A stretch of DNA of 64,000 nt, taken from SIG607 sp045648445. GTDB taxonomy: Bacteria; Bacillota; Clostridia; Oscillospirales; Acutalibacteraceae. Below are positions 26,094 to 35,296 of this stretch, piece after piece (position 1 is the first letter of the stretch; each line of letters starts with the position of its first letter). A model generated the notes under the pieces. It had not been told where the DNA came from. It ran no database searches and worked only from the letters and a program-made list of their open reading frames with translations. The stretch is from the NCBI GenBank assembly GCA_045648445.1, contig JAZRNY010000014.1, forward strand, positions 8,015-72,014, given 5' to 3'. Position numbers and translations under genes: made by a program.

Positions 26094-26777
26094 TTAGTTT
26101 TCTTTATAAATCAGTCCAAAAAGCCAACAGATAGAACCTAGTATAAAAAATATAAACGGGTAATTAAAAACTATATTTAAAATCAGCCTTTGACCGAAAA
26201 AACCGGGCCAACTAATATGATAACCGCCGGGTTTAAGCCCTTTTATAAACCCTGTCATATGAAAAGCAGCAAAATAAAGGGTGCCGAGTGTTAGTAAAAC
26301 AAGTATTATTAAAAGCGCTATTCTGATTATTTTAGCCACTTTATTATTAAATGGCTTTAGACCCGAAAACAGTCCTATAATATGCATAGCAAAAAATCCG
26401 AGAACATATAGCGTAAAGGGGAAAAGTGAAAATTTAAGAATATTTTGAGGGTGTGAGAAAAAATCATCGTACCCTTCGCTTAACTTATAAAGCCATACGT
26501 CTGCAACAATTAAAAGCGCCACAAAAATTCCCAGTGCTATTACCCAATTTCTCTTTCGTTTTTGGTTCGCTTCCAAAGGCGGTCCGTAAATTACCGCATT
26601 TGCATCCACCTTAAAGAGTTCGGCAATTTTAATTATCATATCTATATCGGGATTAGATTTTCCCGTTTCGTAATTTGATACAGTTTGACGAGTTACAAAC
26701 AGTGCCTGTGCAAACTCTTCCTGTGTCATTTTATTTTTAATTCGTATTTGCTTTATATTTTTGCCTATGTTTGCCAT
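26094..26777 (-). CDS. XRE-family regulator with C-terminal membrane domain
   Basis: 227 residues. An N-terminal helix-turn-helix (about 1-60; IGKNIKQIRIKNKMTQEEFA, then VTRQTVSNYETGKSNPDIDM) is followed after a linker by four predicted membrane helices (about 80-98, 118-140, 150-172, 190-220). Membrane-anchored XRE regulators of this kind are common in Clostridia and often sense envelope state, but its signal and target are unknown. ATG 26777 has GAGGTG six bases upstream; an in-frame GTG overlaps that site. It is probably monocistronic. Confidence 0.88.
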   Translation of the reverse strand: MANIGKNIKQIRIKNKMTQEEFAQALFVTRQTVSNYETGKSNPDIDMIIKIAELFKVDANAVIYGPPLEANQKRKRNWVIALGIFVALLIVADVWLYKLSEGYDDFFSHPQNILKFSLFPFTLYVLGFFAMHIIGLFSGLKPFNNKVAKIIRIALLIILVLLTLGTLYFAAFHMTGFIKGLKPGGYHISWPGFFGQRLILNIVFNYPFIFFILGSICWLFGLIYKEN

Positions 26778-26795
26778 AGCAATCACCTCGCCTAA

Positions 26796-26824
26796 AGTTT
26801 ACATAGAAAAACTTGTTTTGTAAA
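26796..26824 (-). promoter_or_regulatory. Putative promoter of the XRE regulator
   Basis: On the minus strand TTTACA (26819-26824) and TAAACT (26796-26801), spacer 17 bases, 19 bases from the ATG. Confidence 0.5.
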
Positions 26825-26848
26825 GCAAAGAATATTTGCGCCTACTAA

Positions 26849-26878
26849 AAAGCCAAGCAAATAGTTCTGCTCGGCTTT
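26849..26878 (-). terminator. Terminator after the nitrilase-ADH operon
   Basis: 11-bp stem with one mismatch (26849-26859 with 26868-26878; arms aaagccaagca) followed on the minus strand by TTTTTAG. Confidence 0.78.
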
Positions 26879-26886
26879 AAAATAAA

Positions 26887-27693
26887 TTATTTAAACACTT
26901 GCGGACACATTCCATTGTTTATAAAATCGTCGTTACGTACCATTCCGCAGCCAAAACCAGCAGGACGCATATATTTATACTTAACATCTACATCAACCGA
27001 AATACTGCCCACGTCTTTGCCAAGGTTCACTAAAATTTGACCGTCAGGCGAAACTATCATACTGTTTCCGCCCTTATTTTCATCATCCATTGAAAAAGAA
27101 GAACGGGCAATATAAGCGTTACAGCGAAATGCAGTCAATTTATTTTGTGCTAAAATAATGTCGGTTCTTTCCCCTCTTTGATAGCCGGGAATTATTATAA
27201 CATCAGGTTTTTTAGAGGCTATATACTCAATTTGTTCGTTATAGTAAACGTCGTAACAGGTCATAAATGCAAAACGTATTCCGTCAAGGTCTACTATACA
27301 TTCGCCGTTGCCTCTTTTAATACCCAACTCTACTTCTGACGGTGGAAGATGAACTTTATCATAAACAAAAACTTTACTTCCGTCGGTACCGTACAAATAA
27401 GTACTGTTTTTAATTTCCCCTTCTCTTTTTTCGATAACGTTTATGCTAACGTCCGCCTTTTTTTCTTTGGCTATTTTACTCGCGTAGTTTAGCATTTCTT
27501 CTGCTCTGCTTAATGCGGCAAGTTCTTTTTCCTTTTCACTAAGTCCGCCTGCGTTTGAATATTCGGGAAGAACGATTAACGAGTCTTCACTTACCTGAGA
27601 AAGTTTATCCATTAAAAATTCAGCAATAATTTTATCAGGGTTTTCTCCTGCGTAATATTTAGGTTGTACTACCGTAATTTTCAAAACCTTCAC
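26887..27693 (-). CDS. Carbon-nitrogen hydrolase (nitrilase superfamily)
   Basis: 268 residues, the usual size. The catalytic triad is complete: E44 in VLPEYSNAGG, K113 in YDKVHLPPSE and C146 in FAFMTCYDVYY. These enzymes hydrolyse amides or nitriles through a thioester. The arrangement NAGGL after Glu resembles the omega-amidase/carbamoylase side of the superfamily, but substrate cannot be assigned. It begins one base after the stop of the iron alcohol dehydrogenase gene, so the two are co-transcribed, and is followed by a terminator. Confidence 0.9.
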   Translation of the reverse strand: MKVLKITVVQPKYYAGENPDKIIAEFLMDKLSQVSEDSLIVLPEYSNAGGLSEKEKELAALSRAEEMLNYASKIAKEKKADVSINVIEKREGEIKNSTYLYGTDGSKVFVYDKVHLPPSEVELGIKRGNGECIVDLDGIRFAFMTCYDVYYNEQIEYIASKKPDVIIIPGYQRGERTDIILAQNKLTAFRCNAYIARSSFSMDDENKGGNSMIVSPDGQILVNLGKDVGSISVDVDVKYKYMRPAGFGCGMVRNDDFINNGMCPQVFK

Positions 27694-27694
27694 C

Positions 27695-28870
27695 TCAAAC
27701 CATTAATTTATAAATCTTTTCGCAATCACTTTTATCCAATTTTACAAAACCCTCAATATAACCGGGTCTGCCATTACCGTCACATAGCGCGTCAACAAGA
27801 TACGGTATATCTTCTTCCTTTGCGCCAAGTTCACTGAAATTTTTAGGCATACCAATAGATATAAGGAAGTTTCTTAAGGCTTCAATACCCTTTCTTGCAG
27901 TAATTTCAGGGTTAGCAAAATCCATTTGGCAACCCCAAACTCTTACTGCTATTTGTGCAAAACGTGCAACGTCGTGACCTAATACGTAACCGAATAAAGC
28001 AGGCATAGTTACTGCAAGACCTGCGCCGTGTGCGCAATCGTAAAGACCCGAAAGTTCGTGTTCAATACTGTGTCCCGTCCAGTCCTGAGTTCTTCCTACG
28101 CCACATACGTTATTATGAGCCAGAGTACCTGCCCACATAATATTTGCTCTTGCATTATAATCGTTTGGATTTTTTATCACCTTTGGAGCCTCGTTAATAA
28201 TGGACAGCATAAGACCTTCAATAAGGCGGTCGGTAACCTCTACGTCTTTTGTGTTTGTAAGGTATCTTTCATAAAGATGCGCCATAATATCGGTAATACC
28301 ACAAGCAGTCTGATAAGCAGGTAAAGTACAGGTAAGTTCAGGATTTAATATACTGAATTTAGGACGAAGAATATCGGTACGGCAACCTCGTTTAAACATA
28401 CCGTTTTCGTGGGTGATAACCGTATTTCCGCTGCCTTCACTTCCTGCCGCGGCAATTGTTAAAACAGTTCCTACAGGAAGCGCTTTTTCTACGTCTTTTC
28501 CGCTATGATGATCCCAAAAGTCCCCTTCGTAAAGCACACCGCCGGCAATAGCCTTTGCTGAGTCAATAGCACTGCCTCCGCCAACCGCAAGAATAAAATC
28601 CACCTTTTCTTTACGACAAAGTTCAATACCCTCGTAAACAAGTCCGCTTCTTGGATTGGGCTGAACACCGCCCAAAAGAATATAGGTAATTTTTTCTTTA
28701 TCTAAAGATGCCTTTACTCTGTCAATAAGTCCACTTTTTACTGCACTTCCTCCACCATAGTGAATAAGTACTTTAGTACCGCCAAACTTTTTAACCATTT
28801 CACCCGCTTTATTTTCGGTATCCTTACCAAAAACAAAATAGGTCGGAGAAGTAAAAATAAAATTATCCAT
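27695..28870 (-). CDS. Iron-containing alcohol dehydrogenase (butanol-dehydrogenase-like)
   Basis: 391 residues, type III ADH. The cofactor-binding segment LAVGGGSAIDSAKAIAGG, TIAAAGSEGSGNT, and the metal ligands in ITDIMAHLYERY and YDCAHGAGLAVTMP are all present, with the downstream metal His positions in the usual spacing. It would reduce an aldehyde to an alcohol with NAD(P)H during fermentation. The nitrilase-family gene follows at once. The ATG at 28870 is preceded by GAGAGGAAG. Confidence 0.94.
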   Translation of the reverse strand: MDNFIFTSPTYFVFGKDTENKAGEMVKKFGGTKVLIHYGGGSAVKSGLIDRVKASLDKEKITYILLGGVQPNPRSGLVYEGIELCRKEKVDFILAVGGGSAIDSAKAIAGGVLYEGDFWDHHSGKDVEKALPVGTVLTIAAAGSEGSGNTVITHENGMFKRGCRTDILRPKFSILNPELTCTLPAYQTACGITDIMAHLYERYLTNTKDVEVTDRLIEGLMLSIINEAPKVIKNPNDYNARANIMWAGTLAHNNVCGVGRTQDWTGHSIEHELSGLYDCAHGAGLAVTMPALFGYVLGHDVARFAQIAVRVWGCQMDFANPEITARKGIEALRNFLISIGMPKNFSELGAKEEDIPYLVDALCDGNGRPGYIEGFVKLDKSDCEKIYKLMV

Positions 28871-28904
28871 AAAAACTTCCTCTCAAGTTTCTTTTATTAT
28901 ATTT

Positions 28905-28933
28905 ATTTTATCGCAAATTACTGCTTATTGCAA
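28905..28933 (-). promoter_or_regulatory. Promoter of the ADH-nitrilase operon
   Basis: On the minus strand TTGCAA (28928-28933) and TAAAAT (28905-28910), spacer 17 bases, 34 bases from the ATG. Confidence 0.6.
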
Positions 28934-28992
28934 CCATATAAAATAAATCTTTAAAAGGTCAAGACCAAAAATTTTTATCGATTTATATTAAA

Positions 28993-29020
28993 AAGAGGCT
29001 ACCCAGAAGGGTAGCCTCTT
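28993..29020 (-). terminator. Terminator after upp
   Basis: Perfect 12-bp stem (28993-29004 with 29009-29020; arms aagaggctaccc) and a 4-base loop, followed on the minus strand by TTTTAAT. Confidence 0.92.
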
Positions 29021-29024
29021 AATT

Positions 29025-29666
29025 TTATTTTGTACCGAAAAGTCTATCTCCGGCATCACCAAGACCGGGTAAAATATAACCGTTTTCGTTAAGACATCTA
29101 TCCAAAGTGGAAACGTAAATGTGCACGTCGGGATGTGCTTCTGCAACGTTGCTTACGCCTTCGGGAGCGCCTATAACAGCCATAAACTTAATATCTTTGC
29201 ATCCACGCTTTTTAAGAGAATTAATAGCGTCGATTGCGCTGCCACCCGTTGCAAGCATCGGGTCAACCAACAAAACAAGTTTATCTTCAATACCGTCAGG
29301 CAACTTGCAATAATATTCACAAGGCTGAAGTGTTTCTTCGTTTCTATACATACCTATATGACCTACTCTTGCAGATGGGAACAATACGTGTACGCCGTTT
29401 ACCATACCAAGACCTGCTCGCAGAATTGGCACGATAACGATAGCATTATCCTTTACCACCTTTTGAGTACATACTTCAAGAGGAGTTTTTACCTGCTTTT
29501 CGGTAGTGGGAACACCCTCTTTAAGACATTCAAAGGTCATAAGAGTCGTGATTTCTTCAATAAGTTCACGAAACTCCTTCATACTTGTATTTTCATCCCT
29601 TAAAATAGCAATCTTATGATTAATTAAAGGATGGTCGAAAATGGTTACATTATCATAGTTTTTCAT
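29025..29666 (-). CDS. upp: Uracil phosphoribosyltransferase
   Basis: 213 residues, standard length. It makes UMP from uracil and PRPP. The PRPP loop LVDPMLATGGSA, the VPILRAGLGM block and the C-terminal uracil-binding ILPGLGDAGDRLFGT are all present. It follows the uracil permease gene by six bases and ends in a strong terminator, making a two-gene uracil uptake and salvage operon. Confidence 0.98.
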   Translation of the reverse strand: MKNYDNVTIFDHPLINHKIAILRDENTSMKEFRELIEEITTLMTFECLKEGVPTTEKQVKTPLEVCTQKVVKDNAIVIVPILRAGLGMVNGVHVLFPSARVGHIGMYRNEETLQPCEYYCKLPDGIEDKLVLLVDPMLATGGSAIDAINSLKKRGCKDIKFMAVIGAPEGVSNVAEAHPDVHIYVSTLDRCLNENGYILPGLGDAGDRLFGTK

Positions 29667-29672
29667 TAGAAA

Positions 29673-31055
29673 TTACTCCTTGTCTTCACCTTTTTTAGCA
29701 TGAAGAACGATGTTTACAATAATACCAAGGATAAGTGCGCAAGCGATAGAAGTAAGAGTAACCTTACCGATAGCCATAGCCATACCGCCGATACCTGCTA
29801 TAAGAATAACGGAAACTGTAAACAAATTAGCGTTATCTTCGAGATCTACCTTTTGAATCATCTTAAGACCGGAAACAGCGATGAAACCGTAAAGGGTAAT
29901 GCAAACACCACCCATTACACAACCGGGAATGGAATCTAGGAATGCTACAAAGGGAGAAACAAAAGAAATAAGAATTGCCATAAAGGCTGTAGTAGTAATG
30001 GTGGCAACAGAAGCATTTCTGGTAATAGCCACACAACCTACAGACTCACCGTATGTGGTGTTGGGGCAACCACCGAAAATTGCGCCTACCATAGAACCTA
30101 CACCGTCACCGAGAAGTGTTCTATGAAGACCGGGTTCTTCAAGAAGGTCGGTTCCGATAATGGAAGAAAGATTTTTGTGGTCGGCAATATGCTCTGCGAA
30201 AACAACCAAAGCAACAGGTACGTAAGCAACTGCAACGGTTGCGAGATAAGAACCGTTGAATTCTTTTACGCCCTTAATTGCGTTAAGGAAAGAAAATTCA
30301 GGAACTGCTACGAAAGTTTTAAGATTAACACCTTCAGCAACCAATGCTTTAAAGGGAGCAAAATCAACGATCATAAGATTTGCATTACCTGTTTTAATGC
30401 CGATAAGAGTAAAGATAAGACCTACTGCATAACCTGCCAATATACCAATGATAAAGGGAATGAGTTTGGTCATTTTTTTACCGTAAGTAGAACAAAGCAC
30501 TACAACAAAAAGTGTAACGAGTGCGCAAACGAGAGATACCCAACTAAAGCCACTCATAATGAAAGAGCCATTAGAATCCTGAGGACCGTAAGAAAATACG
30601 TCTTTAATAGCTGCGCCTGCAAGAGAAAGACCGATAATTGCAACTGTAGGTCCGATAACTGCAGGAGGCATAAGTTTGTTAATCCAGCCTACACCTGCTA
30701 TTTTAATAACAATAGCAATAACAACGTAAACAAGACCTGCAAGTACTGCACCGATAATAATTCCCAAAAATCCGAGAGAAGCGGATGCTGCGCCTGCGAA
30801 GGCTGCACACATAGAACCGATGAAAGCAAAGGAAGAACCGAGGAAAACAGGGCTTCTGAACTTTGTGAAAAGTTGATACACTAAAGTACCTACACCAGCG
30901 CCCAAAAGAGCAGCGGAAGCGCTCATACCGTTACCAACAATAGCAGGAACGGCAATAGTTGCCGCCATAATGGCAAGTAACTGCTGGAAGGCAAAAATTA
31001 ACATTTGCCCAAATTTTGGTTTGTCTTTGACATTATAAACGAGATTTGTCTCCAT
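29673..31055 (-). CDS. uraA: Uracil/xanthine permease (NCS2 family), probable uracil permease
   Basis: 460 residues, about 14 membrane segments. NCS2 features: QQLLAIMAATIAVPAI at the start, LGSSFAFIGSM, AEHIADHKNL with the substrate-site Glu, and GGCPNTTYGESVGC in the second broken helix. It imports uracil with protons. Linkage to upp supports uracil over purines. A GGAGGGG site lies seven bases ahead of the ATG. The leader (about 55 bases) is too short for a classical PyrR attenuator. Confidence 0.94.
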   Translation of the reverse strand: METNLVYNVKDKPKFGQMLIFAFQQLLAIMAATIAVPAIVGNGMSASAALLGAGVGTLVYQLFTKFRSPVFLGSSFAFIGSMCAAFAGAASASLGFLGIIIGAVLAGLVYVVIAIVIKIAGVGWINKLMPPAVIGPTVAIIGLSLAGAAIKDVFSYGPQDSNGSFIMSGFSWVSLVCALVTLFVVVLCSTYGKKMTKLIPFIIGILAGYAVGLIFTLIGIKTGNANLMIVDFAPFKALVAEGVNLKTFVAVPEFSFLNAIKGVKEFNGSYLATVAVAYVPVALVVFAEHIADHKNLSSIIGTDLLEEPGLHRTLLGDGVGSMVGAIFGGCPNTTYGESVGCVAITRNASVATITTTAFMAILISFVSPFVAFLDSIPGCVMGGVCITLYGFIAVSGLKMIQKVDLEDNANLFTVSVILIAGIGGMAMAIGKVTLTSIACALILGIIVNIVLHAKKGEDKE

Positions 31056-31110
31056 TTATAATCCCCTCCATAAAATATAGTATGAGGAAGTTTTAACATC
31101 CACAAAATGT

Positions 31111-31139
31111 ATTGTATCACACTCGATTTCTATTTGCAA
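31111..31139 (-). promoter_or_regulatory. Promoter of the uraA-upp operon
   Basis: On the minus strand TTGCAA (31134-31139) and TACAAT (31111-31116), spacer 17 bases, about 55 bases before the ATG. Confidence 0.75.
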
Positions 31140-31239
31140 CATTAAATAACTTTTTTTGATATATTTCGAACATTTTGTTAGTTTTTACCAAAACAGTAAG
31201 TTATTTTTTGGTGTTGATTTTTTATAAAAAACAATGAAA

Positions 31240-31262
31240 GACAACTTCTTTACGAAGTGTCT
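31240..31262 (-). terminator. Hairpin terminator after the GH3 cluster, repeat copy 2
   Basis: Arms agac-a-acttc and gaagtgtct with loop tttac; on the minus strand it is followed by a T-rich run. Shares the ttctttacgaagt core and flanks with the hairpin at 26050-26078. The rest of 31140-31295 shows nothing else. Confidence 0.65.
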
Positions 31263-31295
31263 TCCATCGTGATTTTTTTATTTAAAGTATATAAG

Positions 31296-32876
31296 TTATT
31301 TAAAATCGGGTGAACAGGTAAGAACGCCTTTTGCGGGATAATTACCGGCGAGTACTTCGAGGCAAGAGTCAACGTTTTCGCTTGACAAACTACCTATAAT
31401 AAACCTTGGAACGTGGGGCAGGTCCTCAAGTACAAGGGGATTGCCGAAATGCACAACGGTAGATAATCTGTTTTTATATTGAAGCGCATTAATAAGCGTT
31501 ACTAATCTGTGGGTAAGTTTTTCCTCGCCTACAAAGGAAAGCGGTTCGGTGAAGGTGAGGAATACAAATTCATCACAGCCAAGGGATCTTGAGAGTATTC
31601 TCGTGTTTTGCGCTTGTGTGGGGAATTCGTATATGTATTCTACCTGAGAATTGGGGAACAACTTAAGGATTTTTGCTTTAACCTTTTCAGGATAGAGCCA
31701 ATTTGACGAGAAGGTGTCAACGTCTATTTTGCCGTCTGCACCGACGCTCATTTCGTTACGAATAACCATTGCAAAGAAGTGCTTTCCGTCTCTTGAAATG
31801 TTTGTTGGTACGCCTTCGTCGGTTATTGCGCAGATATTATCCTTATTGATATCGAAAAATAACTTTAACTCCTCGTCTGAAACTTCAGCGTCGTTTTTAA
31901 GCAGGGTGGTTTTGTGCTGAGTTGCAAGTACGCGTTTAACTGCCGCATCAAGTATATCATCGGGAATAAGTCCTTGCTCATATGCTTCAACGAGTTTATT
32001 GAACTTAACTTTATTATCCTGAGTAAATGGAAGTACAAGGTCGTTACCTGCGGCAATAGCAAAGCCTTTAGCCTCAACGTCACTGTAACTTTCGCGAATA
32101 CCCATCATACAAAGGGCATCGGTAATGGCAACACCTTCAAAGCCCATTTCCCTTATAATGTCAATAACAGGTTTGGATAAAGAAGCCGGACGGGTATTAT
32201 CGATATTTACCATTCTCGCGTGACCTGTCATAATACCGCCGAGCAGTCCTTCGTCCAAAAGTTTTTTGTAGGGATAAAGATGATTTTCTATAAGTTCTTC
32301 TTTTGTATCATAGGAGATGATTTCGGTCATATGTGAGTCTATTTTATTTGGGTTGCTTCCACCGGGATAGTGCTTCGCAATTGTGAGAACACCGCCGTCA
32401 CGCATACCGCGAGCCATAGCAAGAGCGTACTTTGTAACGGTCTCTTTATCACCGCCTAAAGAACGAATTTTTCCGGGAAGAATATCAACAATAGGGTTGC
32501 ATATCATATTATAGCCCATTTGGTGAGCCTTTGTGCCAAGCACCTTACCGAAGGCATAGGCATATTTAGGGTCACCCGTACTGCTTAAGGCGCTATGTCT
32601 TCCGACGATATATCTGCCCGAACTACTTTCAATACCGCTTTCGGCATCGGTCATTATAATTATAGGATAGTCGGCAAGTTCCTTAACTCTTTTAAGCATT
32701 GCCTCAGCATCTCTATAACCTTGCTGAATCCAAACAGAACCGAGGGCACGTTCTTTTATGAGTTCTAAAACGAATTCTTCATCGGGAACGGATTTTGCCC
32801 AACTGTTCAGGAACGGAGTAAACACCATACCTAATTTTTGCCTAGTGGAAAGTTCTTCAAATTTTAATTCTTTCAT
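31296..32876 (-). CDS. GH3 family glycosidase, NagZ-type (probable beta-N-acetylhexosaminidase)
   Basis: 526 residues, without signal peptide. The N-terminal TIM barrel has AKHYPGGSNPNKIDSHMTE, in which D180 and H182 form the Asp-His dyad that marks NagZ-type GH3 enzymes, and the nucleophile D253 in AITDALCMMG. A C-terminal Rossmann-like domain follows. The family removes non-reducing GlcNAc, classically from muropeptides in recycling. A paralogue of similar length lies at 37202-38764. ATG 32876 is chosen (AAGG nine bases upstream); an ATG three codons earlier is too close to the ribosome site. Last gene of a leftward four-gene set with serine hydrolase, beta-helix protein and transporter. 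Confidence 0.88.
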   Translation of the reverse strand: MKELKFEELSTRQKLGMVFTPFLNSWAKSVPDEEFVLELIKERALGSVWIQQGYRDAEAMLKRVKELADYPIIIMTDAESGIESSSGRYIVGRHSALSSTGDPKYAYAFGKVLGTKAHQMGYNMICNPIVDILPGKIRSLGGDKETVTKYALAMARGMRDGGVLTIAKHYPGGSNPNKIDSHMTEIISYDTKEELIENHLYPYKKLLDEGLLGGIMTGHARMVNIDNTRPASLSKPVIDIIREMGFEGVAITDALCMMGIRESYSDVEAKGFAIAAGNDLVLPFTQDNKVKFNKLVEAYEQGLIPDDILDAAVKRVLATQHKTTLLKNDAEVSDEELKLFFDINKDNICAITDEGVPTNISRDGKHFFAMVIRNEMSVGADGKIDVDTFSSNWLYPEKVKAKILKLFPNSQVEYIYEFPTQAQNTRILSRSLGCDEFVFLTFTEPLSFVGEEKLTHRLVTLINALQYKNRLSTVVHFGNPLVLEDLPHVPRFIIGSLSSENVDSCLEVLAGNYPAKGVLTCSPDFK

Positions 32877-32944
32877 AACTAACATCCTTTCTTAAAAGAC
32901 GCATTCGTGCTAATTGAATTTTTTCGCCTTATTGCTTTAATATT

Positions 32945-34075
32945 TTAAAATTCAAAAGAATTCATAACGCTGTTTTCAAATTTATGAATACTTTCGCCCC
33001 AAAAATTATCCGTTAAAGCGCGATGGTTTTTTAACATAAGCGCTGTGATTTGGTTTTTATCGTCAACCCAAAAATGTGTTCCGTATGCGCCGCTCCAACC
33101 GTATGAATCAGCGGGAAGCGAAGATTTTCCGTCGCGCACGTACACGCCGAGTCCCCAATTATCACATATTATCTTGTTTAATTTATTTACAGAGTCTTCC
33201 TTCAAAACACGCACACCGTTATAAGCGCCTTTATTTAAAAGCATTTCCATAAAAATATTATAATCTTCGGCAGTGCCGGATAGTCCTGCTCCCGCAGCAG
33301 AAAAGGTTAGCGGATGGTCGGTGAAAGTATGACGTCCTATTTCTAAAGGACAATACTCATTTTTATCATTGTTATTACCAACACTTATAAATCTACTCCA
33401 CTGTTCTTCGGTGGGATTAAATGTCATATCGGTAATGCCGAGAGGATTAAACAGATATTTGTCCAAAAATTCGGCATATTCCATTCCGCTTTTTTCTTCT
33501 ATAATACGAGCAATTATATCGTAAGCATAGGTACTGTAAACTGTTTTAGATAAAGGCTCGAAAGAAAGATAAACGTTCTTTATCGTATAATCGGTATGGG
33601 TTTTAATTGTTTTAAAGGCTTCTTTAGGTATCAGGTTAAACTGTGGGTCGTATAATTCGTCCTGAGAAAGAAAACCGCTGCAATGCGCCAAAAAATATGA
33701 AAGTTTGATTTTTGTGGCAGGCTTTCTGTCAGGAACAACCTTGCCGTTTTCTAATTTTCCTATAAAAATATTTTTAAATTCAGGAATATAATCGCAAACA
33801 TCGTCATCAAGGCACAGTAACCCCTGTTCTTCTGCAATAAGCGCAGCCACTGACGTAACAGGCTTTGTCAAAGAAGCAAGTCTGAACATGGTTTTTTCGT
33901 TTATGGGTATATTAGCATTTGGTTTTTGACTTCCGACAGATACAGTCGCAATTCTTTTTCCGCATTGATTAACAAGCATTATAGAACCGCAAATTACACC
34001 CCTGTCTAAAAATTCTTTAGAAGTTGCTAATAAATTTTTTTCGAGAAGTTCTTTATTAAGAATTTTCATATTCAT
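32945..34075 (-). CDS. Serine hydrolase (class C beta-lactamase-like)
   Basis: 376 residues. The S-x-x-K motif is S68-L-T-K71 in FRLASLTKPVTSVAA, and a Tyr-containing second motif is in VYSTYAYDIIARIIEE, as in the beta-lactamase/esterase EstB/DD-peptidase superfamily. There is no signal peptide, so a cytoplasmic esterase or peptidase is more likely than resistance. It starts directly at the stop codon of the beta-helix gene; a second ATG two codons later is an alternative start. Clustered with a NagZ-type GH3, it may act on a muropeptide or acylated sugar (inference). Confidence 0.87.
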   Translation of the reverse strand: MNMKILNKELLEKNLLATSKEFLDRGVICGSIMLVNQCGKRIATVSVGSQKPNANIPINEKTMFRLASLTKPVTSVAALIAEEQGLLCLDDDVCDYIPEFKNIFIGKLENGKVVPDRKPATKIKLSYFLAHCSGFLSQDELYDPQFNLIPKEAFKTIKTHTDYTIKNVYLSFEPLSKTVYSTYAYDIIARIIEEKSGMEYAEFLDKYLFNPLGITDMTFNPTEEQWSRFISVGNNNDKNEYCPLEIGRHTFTDHPLTFSAAGAGLSGTAEDYNIFMEMLLNKGAYNGVRVLKEDSVNKLNKIICDNWGLGVYVRDGKSSLPADSYGWSGAYGTHFWVDDKNQITALMLKNHRALTDNFWGESIHKFENSVMNSFEF

Positions 34076-35242
34076 TTACTCTTTTATATCCAAGGTTTTT
34101 GGAAGATATAACTCACCGTTTACTATGCGATTGTTTTCCCAAATGAGTTTATCAACCGTTCCTTTTTGCTCATAAAAAGCAAAGGGAGTGTCGGTATGGT
34201 TTTCGCTATAGCAATTCTTTATGCTTAAATTTTCAACCTTTGCGCCGGTGCCTACCGAAACGGTCGGAATTGAAACGTTTTCTTCAACTCTATATAGTTC
34301 ACTTATGCTAAGTGATTTTACATTTATAAGATCCTCTAAGTAAACTATGGGAAGCACTTTGTAATCTCTTGCACATTTTTCGCTGTAACTTAGATATAAA
34401 TATCTGATTGCCTTTCTAACGTGCAGGTTGTCTAATACTATTGAATCGAAATAGCCGTCAACTTCATAGTTGCAGTACTTTGTTATACCTATTACGTATT
34501 GATAGTAACTACCGAAAACGTTATGGATATGAATGTTTGTAACCTTGTGTTTTCTGTTTAAAAGTCTAACGGCACTATGACAATCTTCCGCATAAAGACC
34601 GTCAACGTCAATATGAGAAATATCACCGTCACTTCCCTCGTCAGCATTAAGCGCTACAAGGTCGTCGTAACATTTTCCCTTTATATTGCGGATAGTGCCA
34701 AAGGAAGAATTTCCGTCAACGTGTACACCATCCATATTGGCAGGTCTTGGGTTGCCTAAATTGAAATCAAATACAATGTTTTCAACAGTAAAATAGGAAG
34801 ACATATCTATCCATATAGCGTAGGTTACAGGGTCTTTAACAGTAAGGTTATTGATATGTAAGCCTTTAGTATTTTTAAAACGCATAACGGTAACGTCGGT
34901 GCCTTTTCTTGGGGGAATGGCTTTCTCGATAATTTTAACGTACTGAGGATTTTTGTCTTGCTCAAGATTGTTGTAATCCCAAATACCACCTGTAAGGGTA
35001 ATGTTTTGGGTTCCGTTATCAAAGTCATCGTTAATGACCATATGGCAGTTAGAACCTGCGGCAAGTTTTATTACGCAATATCTTGGTAATTTAAGTTCTT
35101 GATTTGAATGAATTCTTAATGGCTTATCAATAAGATATTCTTTTTGGGGAACAGGCAGTTCAACAAACGGAGTACCCGAATCGAGTAATTCCTGAATTCC
35201 TTCTGTATCTAAATTAATTCCGTCGCCATAAATTTTCTTCAT
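34076..35242 (-). CDS. Right-handed beta-helix protein, GH28-like
   Basis: 388 residues without signal peptide. It opens with YGDGINLDTEGIQELLDSG, the usual lead-in of pectate-lyase-fold glycan enzymes (D-G-x-x-D-T). Repeated coils carry the GH28-type motifs in degraded form: NMDGVHVDG and YDDLVALNADEG, which supply the acidic residues. It may be a polygalacturonase-like hydrolase or an epimerase of the same fold. ATG 35242 has GGGTG six bases upstream; an earlier GTG overlaps that site. It is encoded between a DMT transporter and a serine hydrolase. Confidence 0.8.
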   Translation of the reverse strand: MKKIYGDGINLDTEGIQELLDSGTPFVELPVPQKEYLIDKPLRIHSNQELKLPRYCVIKLAAGSNCHMVINDDFDNGTQNITLTGGIWDYNNLEQDKNPQYVKIIEKAIPPRKGTDVTVMRFKNTKGLHINNLTVKDPVTYAIWIDMSSYFTVENIVFDFNLGNPRPANMDGVHVDGNSSFGTIRNIKGKCYDDLVALNADEGSDGDISHIDVDGLYAEDCHSAVRLLNRKHKVTNIHIHNVFGSYYQYVIGITKYCNYEVDGYFDSIVLDNLHVRKAIRYLYLSYSEKCARDYKVLPIVYLEDLINVKSLSISELYRVEENVSIPTVSVGTGAKVENLSIKNCYSENHTDTPFAFYEQKGTVDKLIWENNRIVNGELYLPKTLDIKE

Positions 35243-35296
35243 GTCAGTCACCCGTAACTTAACCTAAAAATACCGATTAAATTACTTCTCCTTATT

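Noticed and set aside
29121..29603. 160-codon plus-strand frame opposite upp
   Set aside because: Antisense shadow of a complete uracil phosphoribosyltransferase gene.
30123..30884. 253-codon plus-strand frame opposite the uracil permease
   Set aside because: It is antisense to uraA, Cys/Asn-rich with no domain, no promoter or ribosome site; it arises from codon bias of the real gene.
31056..31110. PyrR attenuator upstream of uraA
   Set aside because: The leader from promoter to ATG is only about 55 bases and shows no anti-terminator/terminator pair.
32945..34075. Beta-lactamase resistance gene
   Set aside because: It has S-x-x-K but lacks a signal peptide and sits in a sugar-catabolic cluster; a cytoplasmic esterase or peptidase is more likely.
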